Below, piece after piece: positions 1 to 10,385 of a stretch of 64,000 bases of DNA. Below the pieces are notes generated by a model. That model made no database searches, was not told where the DNA came from, and saw only the letters and a program-made list of their open reading frames with translations. Each line of letters starts with the position of its first letter. Positions within the stretch are counted from its first letter, which is position 1. The DNA is taken from assembly GCF_000829695.1 (NCBI RefSeq), contig NZ_BBNN01000018.1, positions 1-64,000 on the forward strand, given 5' to 3'. The stretch comes from Streptomyces sp. NBRC 110035. GTDB lineage: Bacteria; Actinomycetota; Actinomycetes; Streptomycetales; Streptomycetaceae. A program made the position numbers and the translations under genes.

Positions 1-986
1 TGGAACCACTGGGGGTGCTGGTGGACCCAGGGGTGGTCGGGGGAGCACTGGAGGGCGAGGTCCAGGGCGATCTCCAGTCCGTGGTGGGCCGCCCGGCCGA
101 CGAACCAGGTGAAGTCCTCGAGGGTGCCCAGCCGGGGGTGGACGGTGTCGTGGCCGCCCTCGGGGGAGCCGATGGCCCAGGGGACGCCGACGTCGTCGGG
201 GCCGGCGTCCAGGGTGTTGTCGGGGCCCTTGCGGAAGGTGGTGCCGATGGGGTGGATCGGGGGGAGGTAGACGACGTCGAAGCCCATCGCGGCGATGGCG
301 GGCAGTCGGCGGGCGGCGGTGCGGAAGGTGCCGTGCGGTTCGTCCGCGGTGCCCTCGGAGCGGGGGAAGAACTCGTACCAGGACCCGAACAGGGCACGCT
401 CGCGCTCCACCAGCAGCGGCATCGGGTCGCTGCTGGTGACCAGGTCCCGCAGCGGGTGGCGGGCCAGCACCGCGTCCACCTCCGGCGTCAGCCCCGCCGC
501 CAGCCGGATGTCGTCGGGCAGGCAGTCGTCCCGGAGCGTCTTCGCCGCCGCGAGCACGAGGGAGCGGCCGTCGCCCTCGGGTACTCCGGCGGCGGCCCGC
601 TCGAACAGGTCGCCACCCTCCTCCAGCACCAGACCCGTGTCGATCCCCGCCGGCACCTTGACCCGCGCGTGGCGCCGCCAGGTGGTGACCGGATCGCTCC
701 AGGCCTCCACGGTGTACGTCCATCGGCCCACCGCGTCCAGGGCGATCTCCGCGCCCCACCGGTCGGTGCCCGGCGCCCGTTCACGCATCGGCGTGAACGG
801 CCCCCGTCGGCCCTCCGGATCCCTGAGGACGACCCGGGCGGCCACCGCGTCGTGCCCCTCACGGAACACGGTCGCCGACACCTCGAACGACTCCCCGACG
901 ACCGCCTTCGCCGGCCGTCTGCCGCATTCGACGGCCGGCCGGACATCCCGCACGGGGATGCGTCCGATGGTCCTGGTCGCCTTCAT
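1..986 (-). CDS. glgE: Alpha-1,4-glucan:maltose-1-phosphate maltosyltransferase GlgE, N-terminal part (cut by window edge)
   Basis: GlgE transfers maltose from maltose-1-phosphate to the non-reducing end of alpha-1,4-glucans. Read from the ATG at 986, the frame begins MKATRTIGRIPVRDVRP, runs through the beta-sandwich N domain (GPFTPMRERAPGTDRWGAE), and reaches the start of the GH13 barrel (MGFDVVYLPPIHPIGTTFRKG, then GLEIALDLALQCSPDHPWV). About 328 codons are present; family members have about 670 residues, so roughly half the gene lies left of the window. Known Streptomyces glgE operons continue with treS, pep2 and glgB, so those may follow to the left (inference). The nearby glgX fits the same alpha-glucan metabolism. 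Streptomyces often carries two glgE copies; which one this is cannot be told from the window. Confidence 0.93.
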   Translation of the reverse strand, partial: MKATRTIGRIPVRDVRPAVECGRRPAKAVVGESFEVSATVFREGHDAVAARVVLRDPEGRRGPFTPMRERAPGTDRWGAEIALDAVGRWTYTVEAWSDPVTTWRRHARVKVPAGIDTGLVLEEGGDLFERAAAGVPEGDGRSLVLAAAKTLRDDCLPDDIRLAAGLTPEVDAVLARHPLRDLVTSSDPMPLLVERERALFGSWYEFFPRSEGTADEPHGTFRTAARRLPAIAAMGFDVVYLPPIHPIGTTFRKGPDNTLDAGPDDVGVPWAIGSPEGGHDTVHPRLGTLEDFTWFVGRAAHHGLEIALDLALQCSPDHPWVHQHPQWF

Positions 987-1059
987 GGGTCTGTACCTCC
1001 GCCGTGCTCGACACCGGGCCACGCCCGGTCGTGGGACGAGATGGAGGCGGGAAGGCCCT

Positions 1060-1359
1060 TTACCTTCCCGCCGGGGACCGCCGCTCGACCGCCGGCGGAC
1101 CCCACCTGACCGCGGTGGCCGAACGGGGCCGGTCGTTCTGTTCCCGCAGGTGAGTGGAGGGACCGGCGCGCAGGTACCGTTCGGCAGCCTCGGCCGCCTC
1201 CCGCGCGCAGCGCTTGCCCATCAGCACACAGAGGGTGTGGCCCGAGTCCTCGAACGTCGTCCGTACCGTGCGGTCGGTGGGGGTGGCGAGCATCACGCGT
1301 TCCCAGGCCCGGTAGCGACGCAACTGCCGGGCGACTTCGGCTCTGGCAGGTAGCAGCAT
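1060..1359 (-). CDS. DUF5133-like small protein
   Basis: A 99-residue protein starting MLLPARAEVARQLRRY. The ATG at 1359 is chosen over upstream starts because a GGAAAGGTGA ribosome-binding site lies just before it. The central part (TFEDSGHTLCVLMGKRC followed by an Ala-rich helix AREAAEAAERYL) resembles the short Streptomyces proteins annotated as DUF5133, which are often linked to stress or sigma-factor regulons. The function is unknown. The Arg/Pro-rich C-terminal 25 residues look disordered. It is transcribed towards glgE with a 73-bp gap and could share its transcript. Confidence 0.7.
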   Translation of the reverse strand: MLLPARAEVARQLRRYRAWERVMLATPTDRTVRTTFEDSGHTLCVLMGKRCAREAAEAAERYLRAGPSTHLREQNDRPRSATAVRWGPPAVERRSPAGR

Positions 1360-1727
1360 GGCGCCGTTCACCTTTCCGTGGCTCGTTGGGGAGACGTTTC
1401 CTCCGGTGGTCGGACGGCGGCCGTGTGCGCGGAGGGCACGGTCCCGTGACGGCGACCGAGGGGCTTTCACACATGGTGCATGATCGGTAACCGTGCGTCC
1501 TGTTGGGCCGTGGTCCGGTGCGGCGGGCCGGGCGGTGTCCGGGGCCGGCGTGAACCGCGCCCGTCCGGCGCATCGGCCACCCCGGCCGTGTGCTCGTGTT
1601 GCACGGATGGACCAACCCGGTCACGCTGATGGTGACTCAGGAGCGCCAACCGCTCACATTTCGTGTTCGGGGCTCGTCCGCAGGGACGAGGGGAAATCGG
1701 GAGCTTCGCGGTGAGGAGCCAACGACG
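1360..1727. other. Divergent intergenic region, DUF5133 gene / ATP-binding regulator
   Basis: This stretch of 368 bp separates the leftward DUF5133/glgE genes from the rightward regulator/glgX pair and must hold promoters for both. I see no convincing paired -35/-10 hexamers and no long palindrome. ORFs crossing it have poor codon bias and look spurious. Confidence 0.5.
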
Positions 1728-2236
1728 ATGAAGACCGCAGTGCCCTGCTACTACCACCTCGACGTGGAAGTCAGCCCGGAGCGCGTGGAGCAGGTCAGCC
1801 GCATTCTGGCCGCCCACCTCCGGCACTGGGACCTGGAGAACCTGATGGAGCCCGTCTGTCGCGGCACCGAGATGCTGCTGCGCGCCATCGACGAGCACGC
1901 CACCGACAAGAACACGTCGATCGAGATGTGGTGGAACGGACAGCACCTCATCACCGCCATCGGGGACCACGACCGCGCTCTGCGCCCCGACCAGGAACTG
2001 CGCGGCTGCCTGGAGCACATCGCCGCCAGCAGCGACGGCTGGGGCTGCTGCGCCACCGCGACCGGCAGCAGGGTCATCTGGTTCTCGCAGCGGGCCCGCG
2101 CCGACGAACGCGTCCCGCTCGTGCCGACCACGCCGGACTCGAGGGTGAGCGAGGGCCTGGACCTGCCCCGCGTGGTCACCGTCGCCCAGCTGGCCGGCCT
2201 GGTGCGTGCCTCCGCCGGCCTTCTGGAGGCAGCCCG

Positions 2237-2240
<4 letters not shown>
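1728..2240 (+). CDS. Small histidine-kinase-like ATP-binding regulatory protein (anti-sigma-type fold)
   Basis: A protein of 170 residues starting MKTAVPCYYHLDVEVS at the ATG at 1728, with GAGGAG nine bases upstream. The layout suggests a HATPase_c_2 fold: helix TEMLLRAIDEHATDKNTS in the N-box position, ITAIGDHDRALRPDQ where the D-x-G-x-G box normally lies, and GWGCCATATGSRVIWFS where anti-sigma ATPases have their last strand. Asp-His-Asp replaces the usual Gly-rich ATP lid, so nucleotide binding may be altered. Its stop codon overlaps the GTG start of glgX (GTGA), so the two are translationally coupled. It may regulate alpha-glucan metabolism or a sigma factor (inference). Confidence 0.75.
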
Positions 2241-4381
<2,141 letters not shown>

Positions 4382-4385
4382 GGGA

Positions 4386-4425
4386 CCGCGGTCCTCTCGG
4401 GGAGAGGTGCCCGAAAGGACCGCGG
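4386..4425. terminator. Bidirectional terminator between convergent genes
   Basis: Perfect 10-bp arms CCGCGGTCCT and AGGACCGCGG are separated by 20 bases. They sit in the 61-bp gap between the ends of glgX and the leftward VOC gene, where a shared terminator is expected. Confidence 0.6.
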
Positions 4426-4442
4426 GCGTCCGGCCGCCGGGA

Positions 4443-5249
4443 TCAGCGGCCGCGGCGCGCGGTCACCGTGAACAGGGCGCCCTCGTTGTCGCGCAGCACG
4501 GCCTCGTCGTCGCGCAGGGCCACCACACTGCCTCCGTGCCGCTCGGCGGCGTCGGCACAGACCTCGACGTCCGTCACGGTGAAGTGCACCTGCCAGTGCG
4601 GCCGGATCGTCGGATCGGGCGCCGATCCCAGCGCCCCCGACTGGATGCAGGCGAGTACCTGCCCGTCCCCGCGCAGCACCACCTCGTCGCCCTCGTAGAC
4701 GACCTCCGTGCGGCCGTCCCCCGTCGCCCCCCAGTCGAAGACCTCGCCGTAGAAGATGGCGGCGTCCAGGGCGTCCCGGGTGTGCAGCCTGATGAAGGAG
4801 GGCTGGGAGCGCTGCCAGCTGAGCCAGCCGGTGGACAGCTCGCCCTCCCACACCCCGAAGGTCGCGCCGTCCCGGTCGGCCAGCAGCGCCGCGCGCCCGG
4901 GGGGCAGCGAGATCGGGCCGACCGCCAGCGTGCCGCCGCGTTCCTGCACCCGCGACACCGCCTCGTCCGCACTGCGGGCGGCGAAGTACGGGGTCCAGGC
5001 CACCGCCATCCGCCACATGTCGGCGACCGCGGCGACGCCCGCCACCGGCGTGCCGTCCTTCAGGGCGAGCCGGAACCGCTCGCCCAGGCGGGCCGGGCGC
5101 CACCGCCAGCCGAGGACGGCCCCGTAGAACTCCTCGGTCGTGCCGAGGTCGCGGCTGGTCAGACTCACCCAGCAGGGCGTCCCGTACACGGAGTGCGTCG
5201 AGAAGACGTCCGTCGCACCGGAGGGGGAGGGCATGTCGTGGTTCGTCAC
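4443..5249 (-). CDS. Two-domain VOC (glyoxalase/bleomycin-resistance fold) protein
   Basis: A 268-residue protein with two tandem VOC beta-alpha-beta-beta-beta modules: CWVSLTSRDLGTTEEFYGAVLGW in the first half and FIRLHTRDALDAAIFYGEVFDW in the second. Streptomyces has many such paired-VOC proteins, annotated as hydroxylases or glyoxalase-like; the substrate cannot be told from sequence. The start is uncertain: GTG at 5249 (VTNHDMPSPSG) or ATG at 5234; both have weak ribosome-binding sites. It converges on glgX and is probably monocistronic. Confidence 0.88.
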   Translation of the reverse strand: MTNHDMPSPSGATDVFSTHSVYGTPCWVSLTSRDLGTTEEFYGAVLGWRWRPARLGERFRLALKDGTPVAGVAAVADMWRMAVAWTPYFAARSADEAVSRVQERGGTLAVGPISLPPGRAALLADRDGATFGVWEGELSTGWLSWQRSQPSFIRLHTRDALDAAIFYGEVFDWGATGDGRTEVVYEGDEVVLRGDGQVLACIQSGALGSAPDPTIRPHWQVHFTVTDVEVCADAAERHGGSVVALRDDEAVLRDNEGALFTVTARRGR

Positions 5250-5501
5250 AGTCGCGTCCCGATCGCTGTTCTCGTCGGCCTGGCAGGCATCCGTGGACTC
5301 CAGTGTCCGGCCTGTAGGGCTCAGGGCGCCTGCCGAGTACCCCGGTGATGGTGCCCGGACCGGCACGGAGGGGACCCGCGAACACCCCCGGTGGCACAGG
5401 ATGGCACGAGTGACGACGATGGAGGAGCCGGACACCCGCCGAAGGCACCCGGACACAGGTGCGGGCGGCCCGGGAGCGGTACACCGGACCCGGAGGTGAC
5501 C

Positions 5502-5834
5502 ATGCCCACGGACGGGGAAGCGGACCGGATCCTTCAGCTGGAGGAAGAGGTGCAGCAGCTGAAGGAGGCGGTCGTCTCGCACGCGGTGGTGGACCAGGCG
5601 ATCGGCGTGGTCGTCGTCCTCGGGCGGGTGTCGCCCGACCAGGGGTGGACGGTGCTGAGGGAGGTCTCCCAGCACACCAACGTCAAGCTCCGCGACATCG
5701 CCGGGACGATCGTGGCCTGGGGGCGCACCGGTGTGCTGCCGCCCGGAATCCGGGCGGAGCTGGAGAAGACCCTGGACCGGTTCAGCCGGCCTCCGTCCGC
5801 AGCTCCTCGCGCACCTGGGCGAAACAGCTGCTGA
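5502..5834 (+). CDS. ANTAR-domain RNA-binding regulator
   Basis: A protein of 110 residues with a strong GGAGGTG site before the ATG at 5502. A short N-terminal coiled coil (ILQLEEEVQQLKEAVV) leads into an ANTAR domain: HAVVDQAIGVVVVLGRVSPDQGWTVLREVSQHTNVKLRDIAGTIV. ANTAR domains bind paired RNA hairpins and act as transcription antiterminators. No GAF or receiver sensor domain is attached, so the signal must come from a partner or the coiled coil. The last 53 bp overlap the 3' end of the convergent sigma-factor gene, so the two mRNAs are complementary at their ends. Confidence 0.88.
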   Translation: MPTDGEADRILQLEEEVQQLKEAVVSHAVVDQAIGVVVVLGRVSPDQGWTVLREVSQHTNVKLRDIAGTIVAWGRTGVLPPGIRAELEKTLDRFSRPPSAAPRAPGRNSC

Positions 5835-6576
5835 GCAGCCGGGACACATGCATCTGCGAGATGCCGAGCAGTTCCGCGATGCTGCTCTGCGTCATGCCCC
5901 GGAAGAACCGCAGATAGAGGATGAGCCGCTCGCGCTCCGGAAGCGCCTCGAGGCAGGGGCGGACCGCCACCCGGTCGACGACCGTGTCGTAGGCGGGGTC
6001 CGGGCCGCCGAGCGAGTCCCCGAGCGCGTACCCGTCCGTGCCCGGCATCTCCGCCTCCAGCGACAGTGCGGTGAAGCACTCCAGGGCTTCCGTGCCGGTG
6101 CGCACCTCGTCCTCGGTCAGCTGCGCGTACGCGGCGATCTCGGCGGTCGTCGGGGCCCGGCCGGGAGTGGTCTGTGCCAGCTCCTTGGCGGCGTGCCGCA
6201 CCCGGTTGCGCAGGTCCTGGACGCGGCGCGGCACGTGCAGGGTCCACATGTGGTCACGGAAGTGGCGCTTGACCTCCCCGGTGACGGTCGGGACGGCGTA
6301 CGCCTCGAAGGCGGTGCCGCGCGCCGGGTCGTAGTGGTCGACTGCCTTGACCAGGCCCAGGGCCGCCACCTGGTACAGGTCCTCCAGCGCCTCGCCGCGC
6401 CCGCGGAAGCGTACGGCGATCCGCTCGGCCATGGGCAGCCAGGAACGGACGAGTCCGTCCCGCAGTGCCTTGCGCTCGGGGCCCTCCGGGAGCCGGGCGA
6501 GGCGGACGAAGTCCTGGGCGGTGTCCGGTGCGTCGTGGTGAGGGTGCGGCTTCGTGGTGCTGCCGGCGATACGCAT
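5782..6576 (-). CDS. SigB/SigF-family RNA polymerase sigma factor
   Basis: A stress or differentiation-type group-3 sigma factor of 264 residues. The ATG at 6576 (MRIAGSTTKPHPHHD) is preceded by GGGAGGTG and preferred to an upstream in-frame ATG. Region 2 is EALEDLYQVAALGLVKAVDHYDPARG, then TFEAYAVPTVTGEVKRHFRDHMW and VPRRVQDLRNRV. Region 4 holds LPERERLILYLRFFRGMTQSSIAELLGISQMHVSRLL. Such factors are normally held by anti-sigma HATPases of the RsbW type; none is adjacent, but candidates lie at 1728-2240 and 41318-41755. The 3' end overlaps the ANTAR gene antisense. Confidence 0.94.
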   Translation of the reverse strand: MRIAGSTTKPHPHHDAPDTAQDFVRLARLPEGPERKALRDGLVRSWLPMAERIAVRFRGRGEALEDLYQVAALGLVKAVDHYDPARGTAFEAYAVPTVTGEVKRHFRDHMWTLHVPRRVQDLRNRVRHAAKELAQTTPGRAPTTAEIAAYAQLTEDEVRTGTEALECFTALSLEAEMPGTDGYALGDSLGGPDPAYDTVVDRVAVRPCLEALPERERLILYLRFFRGMTQSSIAELLGISQMHVSRLLSSCFAQVREELRTEAG

Positions 6577-7113
6577 GTCGCGCACCTCCCTGAGCAGGTG
6601 CCGGGTGGACGGGCACCGTGGGAGCGCGAGCTCGGACCACACGGAGGAGACCCGGGGGCGGCGAGCCGGTTCCCACGGTCGTGCCTCCGGTCCGAAGCAC
6701 TGGACCTCTCATTCCCCCTCGCCGCCGTGGTGAAACGGTTTCCCGAATTCGGCGCGGGGAACAGTGCGAGGATTTCGGGAATCGCGCGCTGTGAAACCGG
6801 GGGAATTCGGCATGCCGAATTGCGGAGGGCGACCGGGGCGCTACGCCGCTGGGGACGTGCCGCGTTCCGGCGGTACGGTTCGCGCACGCCCCGGTCCGGT
6901 GATCGCCGGGCCGGGTGCGGCGATCACCGTGGACGACGTGATGTGCGGCACGCGCCGCGCGGGCCGGGGCGGCCGGTCCGGCGGATCGTGCCAGCGCAGC
7001 GCTTGATCGGCGGGCGGCGGGGACGAAGTGCCTGACCACGGCGCATTCCGCTCATTTGACAGCGCGCCGAGCCCACAGATAGGAAGCAGCGACAGAAGTC
7101 GAGAGGGTGCACC
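6577..7113. other. Intergenic region upstream of the sigma factor gene and of the 7114 gene
   Basis: This is 537 bp of divergent control region. It has a locally AT-richer core (about 6720-6830) with two EcoRI-like GAATTC-centred motifs and an 18-bp perfect palindrome listed separately. ORFs here are short and lack ribosome-binding sites. Promoters for both genes must lie here but cannot be placed with confidence. Confidence 0.5.
6804..6821. promoter_or_regulatory. 18-bp perfect palindrome, candidate operator
   Basis: AATTCGGCATGCCGAATT reads identically on both strands. It lies about 230 bp upstream of the sigma factor start and 290 bp upstream of the 7114 gene, in AT-richer DNA than its surroundings. 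That is the expected look of a dimeric repressor site; the cognate regulator is unknown. Confidence 0.55.
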
Positions 7114-7635
7114 GTGTACGAGCCGAACGTGGTCGGGGACTGGCAGGAGTACGACGAACATCCCGGTCTGCGGGTCCGTGTCCACCGTCTGGAGCCGGGC
7201 GAGCCGCCCCGGGGACGGGACGACGCCGCCGCAGGGCTGACGTACTTCAGCGTCCGCGTGACCGTCGAGAACCGCGGCGGGCGGAACGTCGGAATTCACC
7301 TCGAGGACGGCCAGATCGACGTGCGGATCGGTCCCGAGGGGGAGGGTGCCCTCCTCGACTGGCGCAACTCGCAGTTCATCGAGGGATTCGACGTCTATCC
7401 GCTGCGCCGCGCCACCGCCGTGCTCTACGCGGCCGGACCCGAGGCGTCCCTGAGCCACGTCGACGTCCAGGTACAGCTGCGGGTCGACGAGGAGTGGACC
7501 GGTCGTCGCCTGTGGTCCGGCGGCATCGGCGCGCACGAGGGACCCGCCGGGACCCCGTCGGGCGGGGTCCGGGAAGGTCTTGCGCAGCAGATCGGCGTGT
7601 TCCTCCAGGAGCAGGCCGAGGAGGGCAGCGTCTGA
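7114..7635 (+). CDS. Conserved hypothetical protein, beta-rich
   Basis: A protein of 173 residues from a GTG at 7114 with GAGAGG upstream (MYEPNVVGDWQEYDEHPG). It has no signal peptide or membrane segment. Alternating hydrophobic stretches such as LTYFSVRVTVENRGGRNVGIHLEDGQIDVRIG and LSHVDVQVQLRVDEEW suggest an immunoglobulin-like beta sandwich comparable to DUF4352-type domains, followed by a helix EGLAQQIGVFLQEQAEE. The function is unknown. It ends six bases before the convergent hemC stop. Confidence 0.75.
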   Translation: MYEPNVVGDWQEYDEHPGLRVRVHRLEPGEPPRGRDDAAAGLTYFSVRVTVENRGGRNVGIHLEDGQIDVRIGPEGEGALLDWRNSQFIEGFDVYPLRRATAVLYAAGPEASLSHVDVQVQLRVDEEWTGRRLWSGGIGAHEGPAGTPSGGVREGLAQQIGVFLQEQAEEGSV

Positions 7636-7640
7636 CGGTG

Positions 7641-8576
7641 TCAGTGCGGGATGCCGTCGATGATCTCGCGGGCGCCCTGACGCAGCAGGGCGACGGCGAC
7701 CGAGGTGCCGAGTGTCGCCGGATCCAGCCGGCCGGCCCACTCGTGGGCGTTCAGCCGCACCTTGCCGTCCGGGGTGAAGACACAGGCCCGCAGCGACAGT
7801 TCGCCGCTCCGTTCGACCTGCGCGTACCCGGCGATCGGGCTGTTGCAGTGTCCCTGCAGTACGTGCAGGAACATGCGCTCGGTGGTGGCCTCCCGATGTG
7901 TGTCCGGATGGCCGAGGGCGCTGACCGCGTCGATGAGGGGCGTGTCGTCCTCACGGCACTGGAGGGCGAGGATGCCCGCGCCGATGGGCGGCATCATCGT
8001 CTCGGGGGAGAGGACCTCGCTGATCACGTCGCGGCGGTCGATGCGCTGCAGGCCGGAGACCGCGAGCAGCAGCGCGTCCGCCTCGCCGGCGGCGAGCTTC
8101 GCCAGCCGCCGGTTGGCGTTGCCGCGGAACGGTACGCACTCGAGGTGCGGATGGGATGCGGCCAGCTGCGCGACGCGGCGCACCGAGGAGGTACCGATCC
8201 GGGCCCCCTCCGGCAGCTCGTCCAGGGTGAGTCCGTCCAGGTGCACGAGGGCGTCACGGACGTCGTCCCGCTCCAGGAACGCGGCGAACACGGTGCCAGC
8301 GGGGAGCGGGCGGTCGGCGGGCACGTCCTTGACGCAGTGCACCGCGAGGTCCGCCTCGCCGGCCAGCAGCGCGGCGTCGACCTCCTTGGTGAACGCTCCC
8401 TTGCCCTCCACCTGGGACAGGTCGCCCAGCCACTTGTCGCCGGTGGTCCGCACGGGGACGACCTCGGTGCGCACGCCGGGCAGGGCGTCGGCCAACTCGA
8501 CCCGGACGCGCTCCACCTGGGCGAGCGCCATGGGCGAGTCGCGGGAGACGATACGGATCAGTTCGGGGACGGACAT
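7641..8576 (-). CDS. hemC: Porphobilinogen deaminase-like protein (HemC paralogue)
   Basis: HemC joins four porphobilinogens into hydroxymethylbilane on a covalent dipyrromethane cofactor. This 311-residue protein has the family length and architecture: [14 protein letters not shown] at the start, [37 protein letters not shown] and [14 protein letters not shown]. Two hallmark sites are divergent: VHCVKDVP instead of the usual VHSMKD, and the cofactor cysteine loop reads [12 protein letters not shown], keeping the Cys but with His and Ser at normally conserved positions. No other hem gene is adjacent. It is probably a second copy, possibly serving a specialised tetrapyrrole pathway (inference). 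Confidence 0.88.
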   Translation of the reverse strand: MSVPELIRIVSRDSPMALAQVERVRVELADALPGVRTEVVPVRTTGDKWLGDLSQVEGKGAFTKEVDAALLAGEADLAVHCVKDVPADRPLPAGTVFAAFLERDDVRDALVHLDGLTLDELPEGARIGTSSVRRVAQLAASHPHLECVPFRGNANRRLAKLAAGEADALLLAVSGLQRIDRRDVISEVLSPETMMPPIGAGILALQCREDDTPLIDAVSALGHPDTHREATTERMFLHVLQGHCNSPIAGYAQVERSGELSLRACVFTPDGKVRLNAHEWAGRLDPATLGTSVAVALLRQGAREIIDGIPH

Positions 8577-8720
8577 GGCGACACGATAGACCCTTCGGCC
8601 CGAGTGCCGGCGCAGGGCGGGCCGGTTCGGGAGTCCGGGGCGACGAATGCGTCCGGACTCCCTTGGGGACATGGCCGGATGACGCGTGATCAGGCGTTCG
8701 GGCCCGGAGGGGTTCCGGGC

Positions 8721-9497
8721 TCAGGCGTTCGGGTCGAACGGGATGCCCGAAGGCTTCGCCGCGGCGAGATGGGAGGCGAAACTCCCGTCCTTGAGACCGA
8801 AGTGGGCACTGCCGAAGTTGTGCTGGACGAGCTTGTCGCGCAGCCCGGCCGGATAACCGTTCCAGCCGACCAGCGGCGGGTACTGCCAGGTGCGCTTGTG
8901 GTTCTCCGGCGGTTCGTCGCCCGCGCTCGCGAGCCGGAAGCAGTGCGTGCTGATGCCGTCCTTGTGGTACACGATCTTCGGGTGCGTCCCGTCGAAACGG
9001 ACCGCCGACCTGGCGTGGACCGAGAACGAGCCGTGGTTGGAGGTCGAGACGTACTGGGCCGTGCCGTTCTGCACCCACACCACGACATGCTCCCAGTCGT
9101 GGCGGTGGCCGCCGAGGCTGACGCCCGGCAGCGCCTGGTCCTTCTCGAAGTACAGGGCGTAGACGATGGCGCACCAGCCGTTGTTGCACTTGGAGCGCGA
9201 GTAGCCGTTGGTGCTGTCCAGGTCCGGGGCGTCACGGCAGTTGCCGTTGAGGGCGCCCGTCGGGTTGAGCCCGGGGTTGACCGCGCCGTCCGGGCCGATC
9301 GCGGGTGTGGGGTAGCACCCGTCGGTGTCGTAGTCGTAGGCGGGCTGGAACGTCCGGTCGAGGGAGTCGGCGTCGGCCGGCAGGGCCGGCGGCGGTGCGG
9401 CGAAGGCGGTGGCGGGGAAGGCGATGACGCATGCGAAGGCGCCGGCGATGCCGGTCAGCCATCTCCTGCGGTGTGTTCGGAACGTACTCGGCGACAC
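8721..9497 (-). CDS. Secreted NPP1/NLP-family (necrosis-inducing-like) protein
   Basis: NPP1 proteins are secreted cytolysins or surface-active proteins best known from plant pathogens. The GTG at 9497 is chosen because GAGGAGG lies just upstream; the 258-residue product has a signal peptide (THRRRWLTGIAGAFACVIAFPATAFA). The mature part contains GWCAIVYALYFEKDQ and the diagnostic metal-binding motif GHRHDWEHVVVWV, close to the NLP heptapeptide GHRHDWE. Cysteines (GCYPT, NCRDA, KCNNGWC) could form disulfides. Many Streptomyces carry non-toxic relatives, so a virulence role should not be assumed. It is transcribed alone; 9498-9789 is the promoter region shared with the marR gene. Confidence 0.92.
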   Translation of the reverse strand: MSPSTFRTHRRRWLTGIAGAFACVIAFPATAFAAPPPALPADADSLDRTFQPAYDYDTDGCYPTPAIGPDGAVNPGLNPTGALNGNCRDAPDLDSTNGYSRSKCNNGWCAIVYALYFEKDQALPGVSLGGHRHDWEHVVVWVQNGTAQYVSTSNHGSFSVHARSAVRFDGTHPKIVYHKDGISTHCFRLASAGDEPPENHKRTWQYPPLVGWNGYPAGLRDKLVQHNFGSAHFGLKDGSFASHLAAAKPSGIPFDPNA

Positions 9498-9789
9498 GGC
9501 TTCCTCCTCGGAATGCGGGTGCATCCCAACTGCTGTGGGGAGCAAAGGCGTTCAGCATCGCGGTTGAGCACGTCCATGCCAAGACTGCAGGAGCGTACTG
9601 ATGGTGAAGTGCTGCCCAACACTCGTGAGGCCGCCGTCCGGTCGCTCCAGGCCGTCCGGAGCGCGGCGCCCGTGCGCCCCGTGGTCCGCGGTTACCCCCG
9701 AACGGCAACCGCCGGAGGGTGGGCGGAGCGGTACGTTCCGTGCGCCCGTGGATTGATTGAATTACGCAACGAGATGGTAAAGTGGGCGC

Positions 9790-10311
9790 ATGCGCGCATC
9801 CCCGGTCCCCGACGTCCCCGCCTCGCCGGAAGTGGCCGAGATCGAACGGGCGCTCATGCGCATCACCTATCTGGGCTCCCGCGCCCGCCAGCACGAACGT
9901 CTGATGGCCCTGGCGGGCGTCCCCCTGGACCGGGCGGCCGTCGCGCTGCTGCGGCAGGCGGCCGACACCGAACCGCTGCGGCCGGGCGAGCTGGCCGCCC
10001 GCCTGGGCGTGGAGGCGTCACACGTCACCCGCACCGTGCAGCAACTGCAGAAGTCCGGCCACGTCACCCGGGTCCCGGACCCCGACGACCGCCGCGCCCA
10101 CCGCGTCGAACTCACCGAGACGGGCCGGGAGGCCATCACCCGCATCCGTGCGGTCGGGGCGCAGGCCATGCAGGTGGCCCTGTCGGACTGGTCTCCGGCG
10201 GAACTGCGTCAGCTCGCCACGCTCTTCCACCGCATGGTCGACGACTTCCTCGCCCATGCCGCCGAAGAGGAGGCGGAACCGCGCGGCGGCACCCCCGCCG
10301 GAGCCGCCTGA
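9790..10311 (+). CDS. MarR-family transcriptional regulator
   Basis: A 173-residue winged-helix regulator. Helices RITYLGSRARQHERLMALAG form the dimer region; LRPGELAARLGVEASHVTRTVQQLQKSGHVTR is the recognition helix-turn-helix and DPDDRRAHRVELTETGR the wing. A TTG-N7-CAA inverted motif lies within the 40 bases before the start (in TTGATTGAATTACGCAAC) and could be an autoregulatory site. The start has only a weak ribosome-binding site. The doxX-like/peroxiredoxin pair downstream, preceded by a palindrome, is the obvious candidate target, which suggests a redox or phenolic-compound switch (inference). Confidence 0.92.
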   Translation: MRASPVPDVPASPEVAEIERALMRITYLGSRARQHERLMALAGVPLDRAAVALLRQAADTEPLRPGELAARLGVEASHVTRTVQQLQKSGHVTRVPDPDDRRAHRVELTETGREAITRIRAVGAQAMQVALSDWSPAELRQLATLFHRMVDDFLAHAAEEEAEPRGGTPAGAA

Positions 10312-10340
10312 CGCGTCTTCGTCCCGGTGGCTCCCCGTAC

Positions 10341-10354
10341 TTACCGTCCGGTAA
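10341..10354. promoter_or_regulatory. Inverted repeat TTACCG-TC-CGGTAA, candidate operator
   Basis: Perfect 6-bp arms with a 2-bp centre lie 29 bp downstream of the marR stop and 31 bp upstream of the doxX-like start, where a repressor would block the doxX-peroxiredoxin promoter. The shape is typical of TetR or MarR dimer sites. Confidence 0.6.
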
Positions 10355-10385
10355 TGTCGCGTGGCAGGCCACTGGAGGAGGAACC

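Noticed and set aside
6764..7006. ORF of 80 codons in the sigma factor control region
   Set aside because: Overlaps the 18-bp palindrome, Gly/Arg-rich, no family resemblance.
8721..9497. Calling the NPP1-like protein a virulence toxin
   Set aside because: The fold is widespread in harmless actinobacteria; the sequence alone does not show toxicity.
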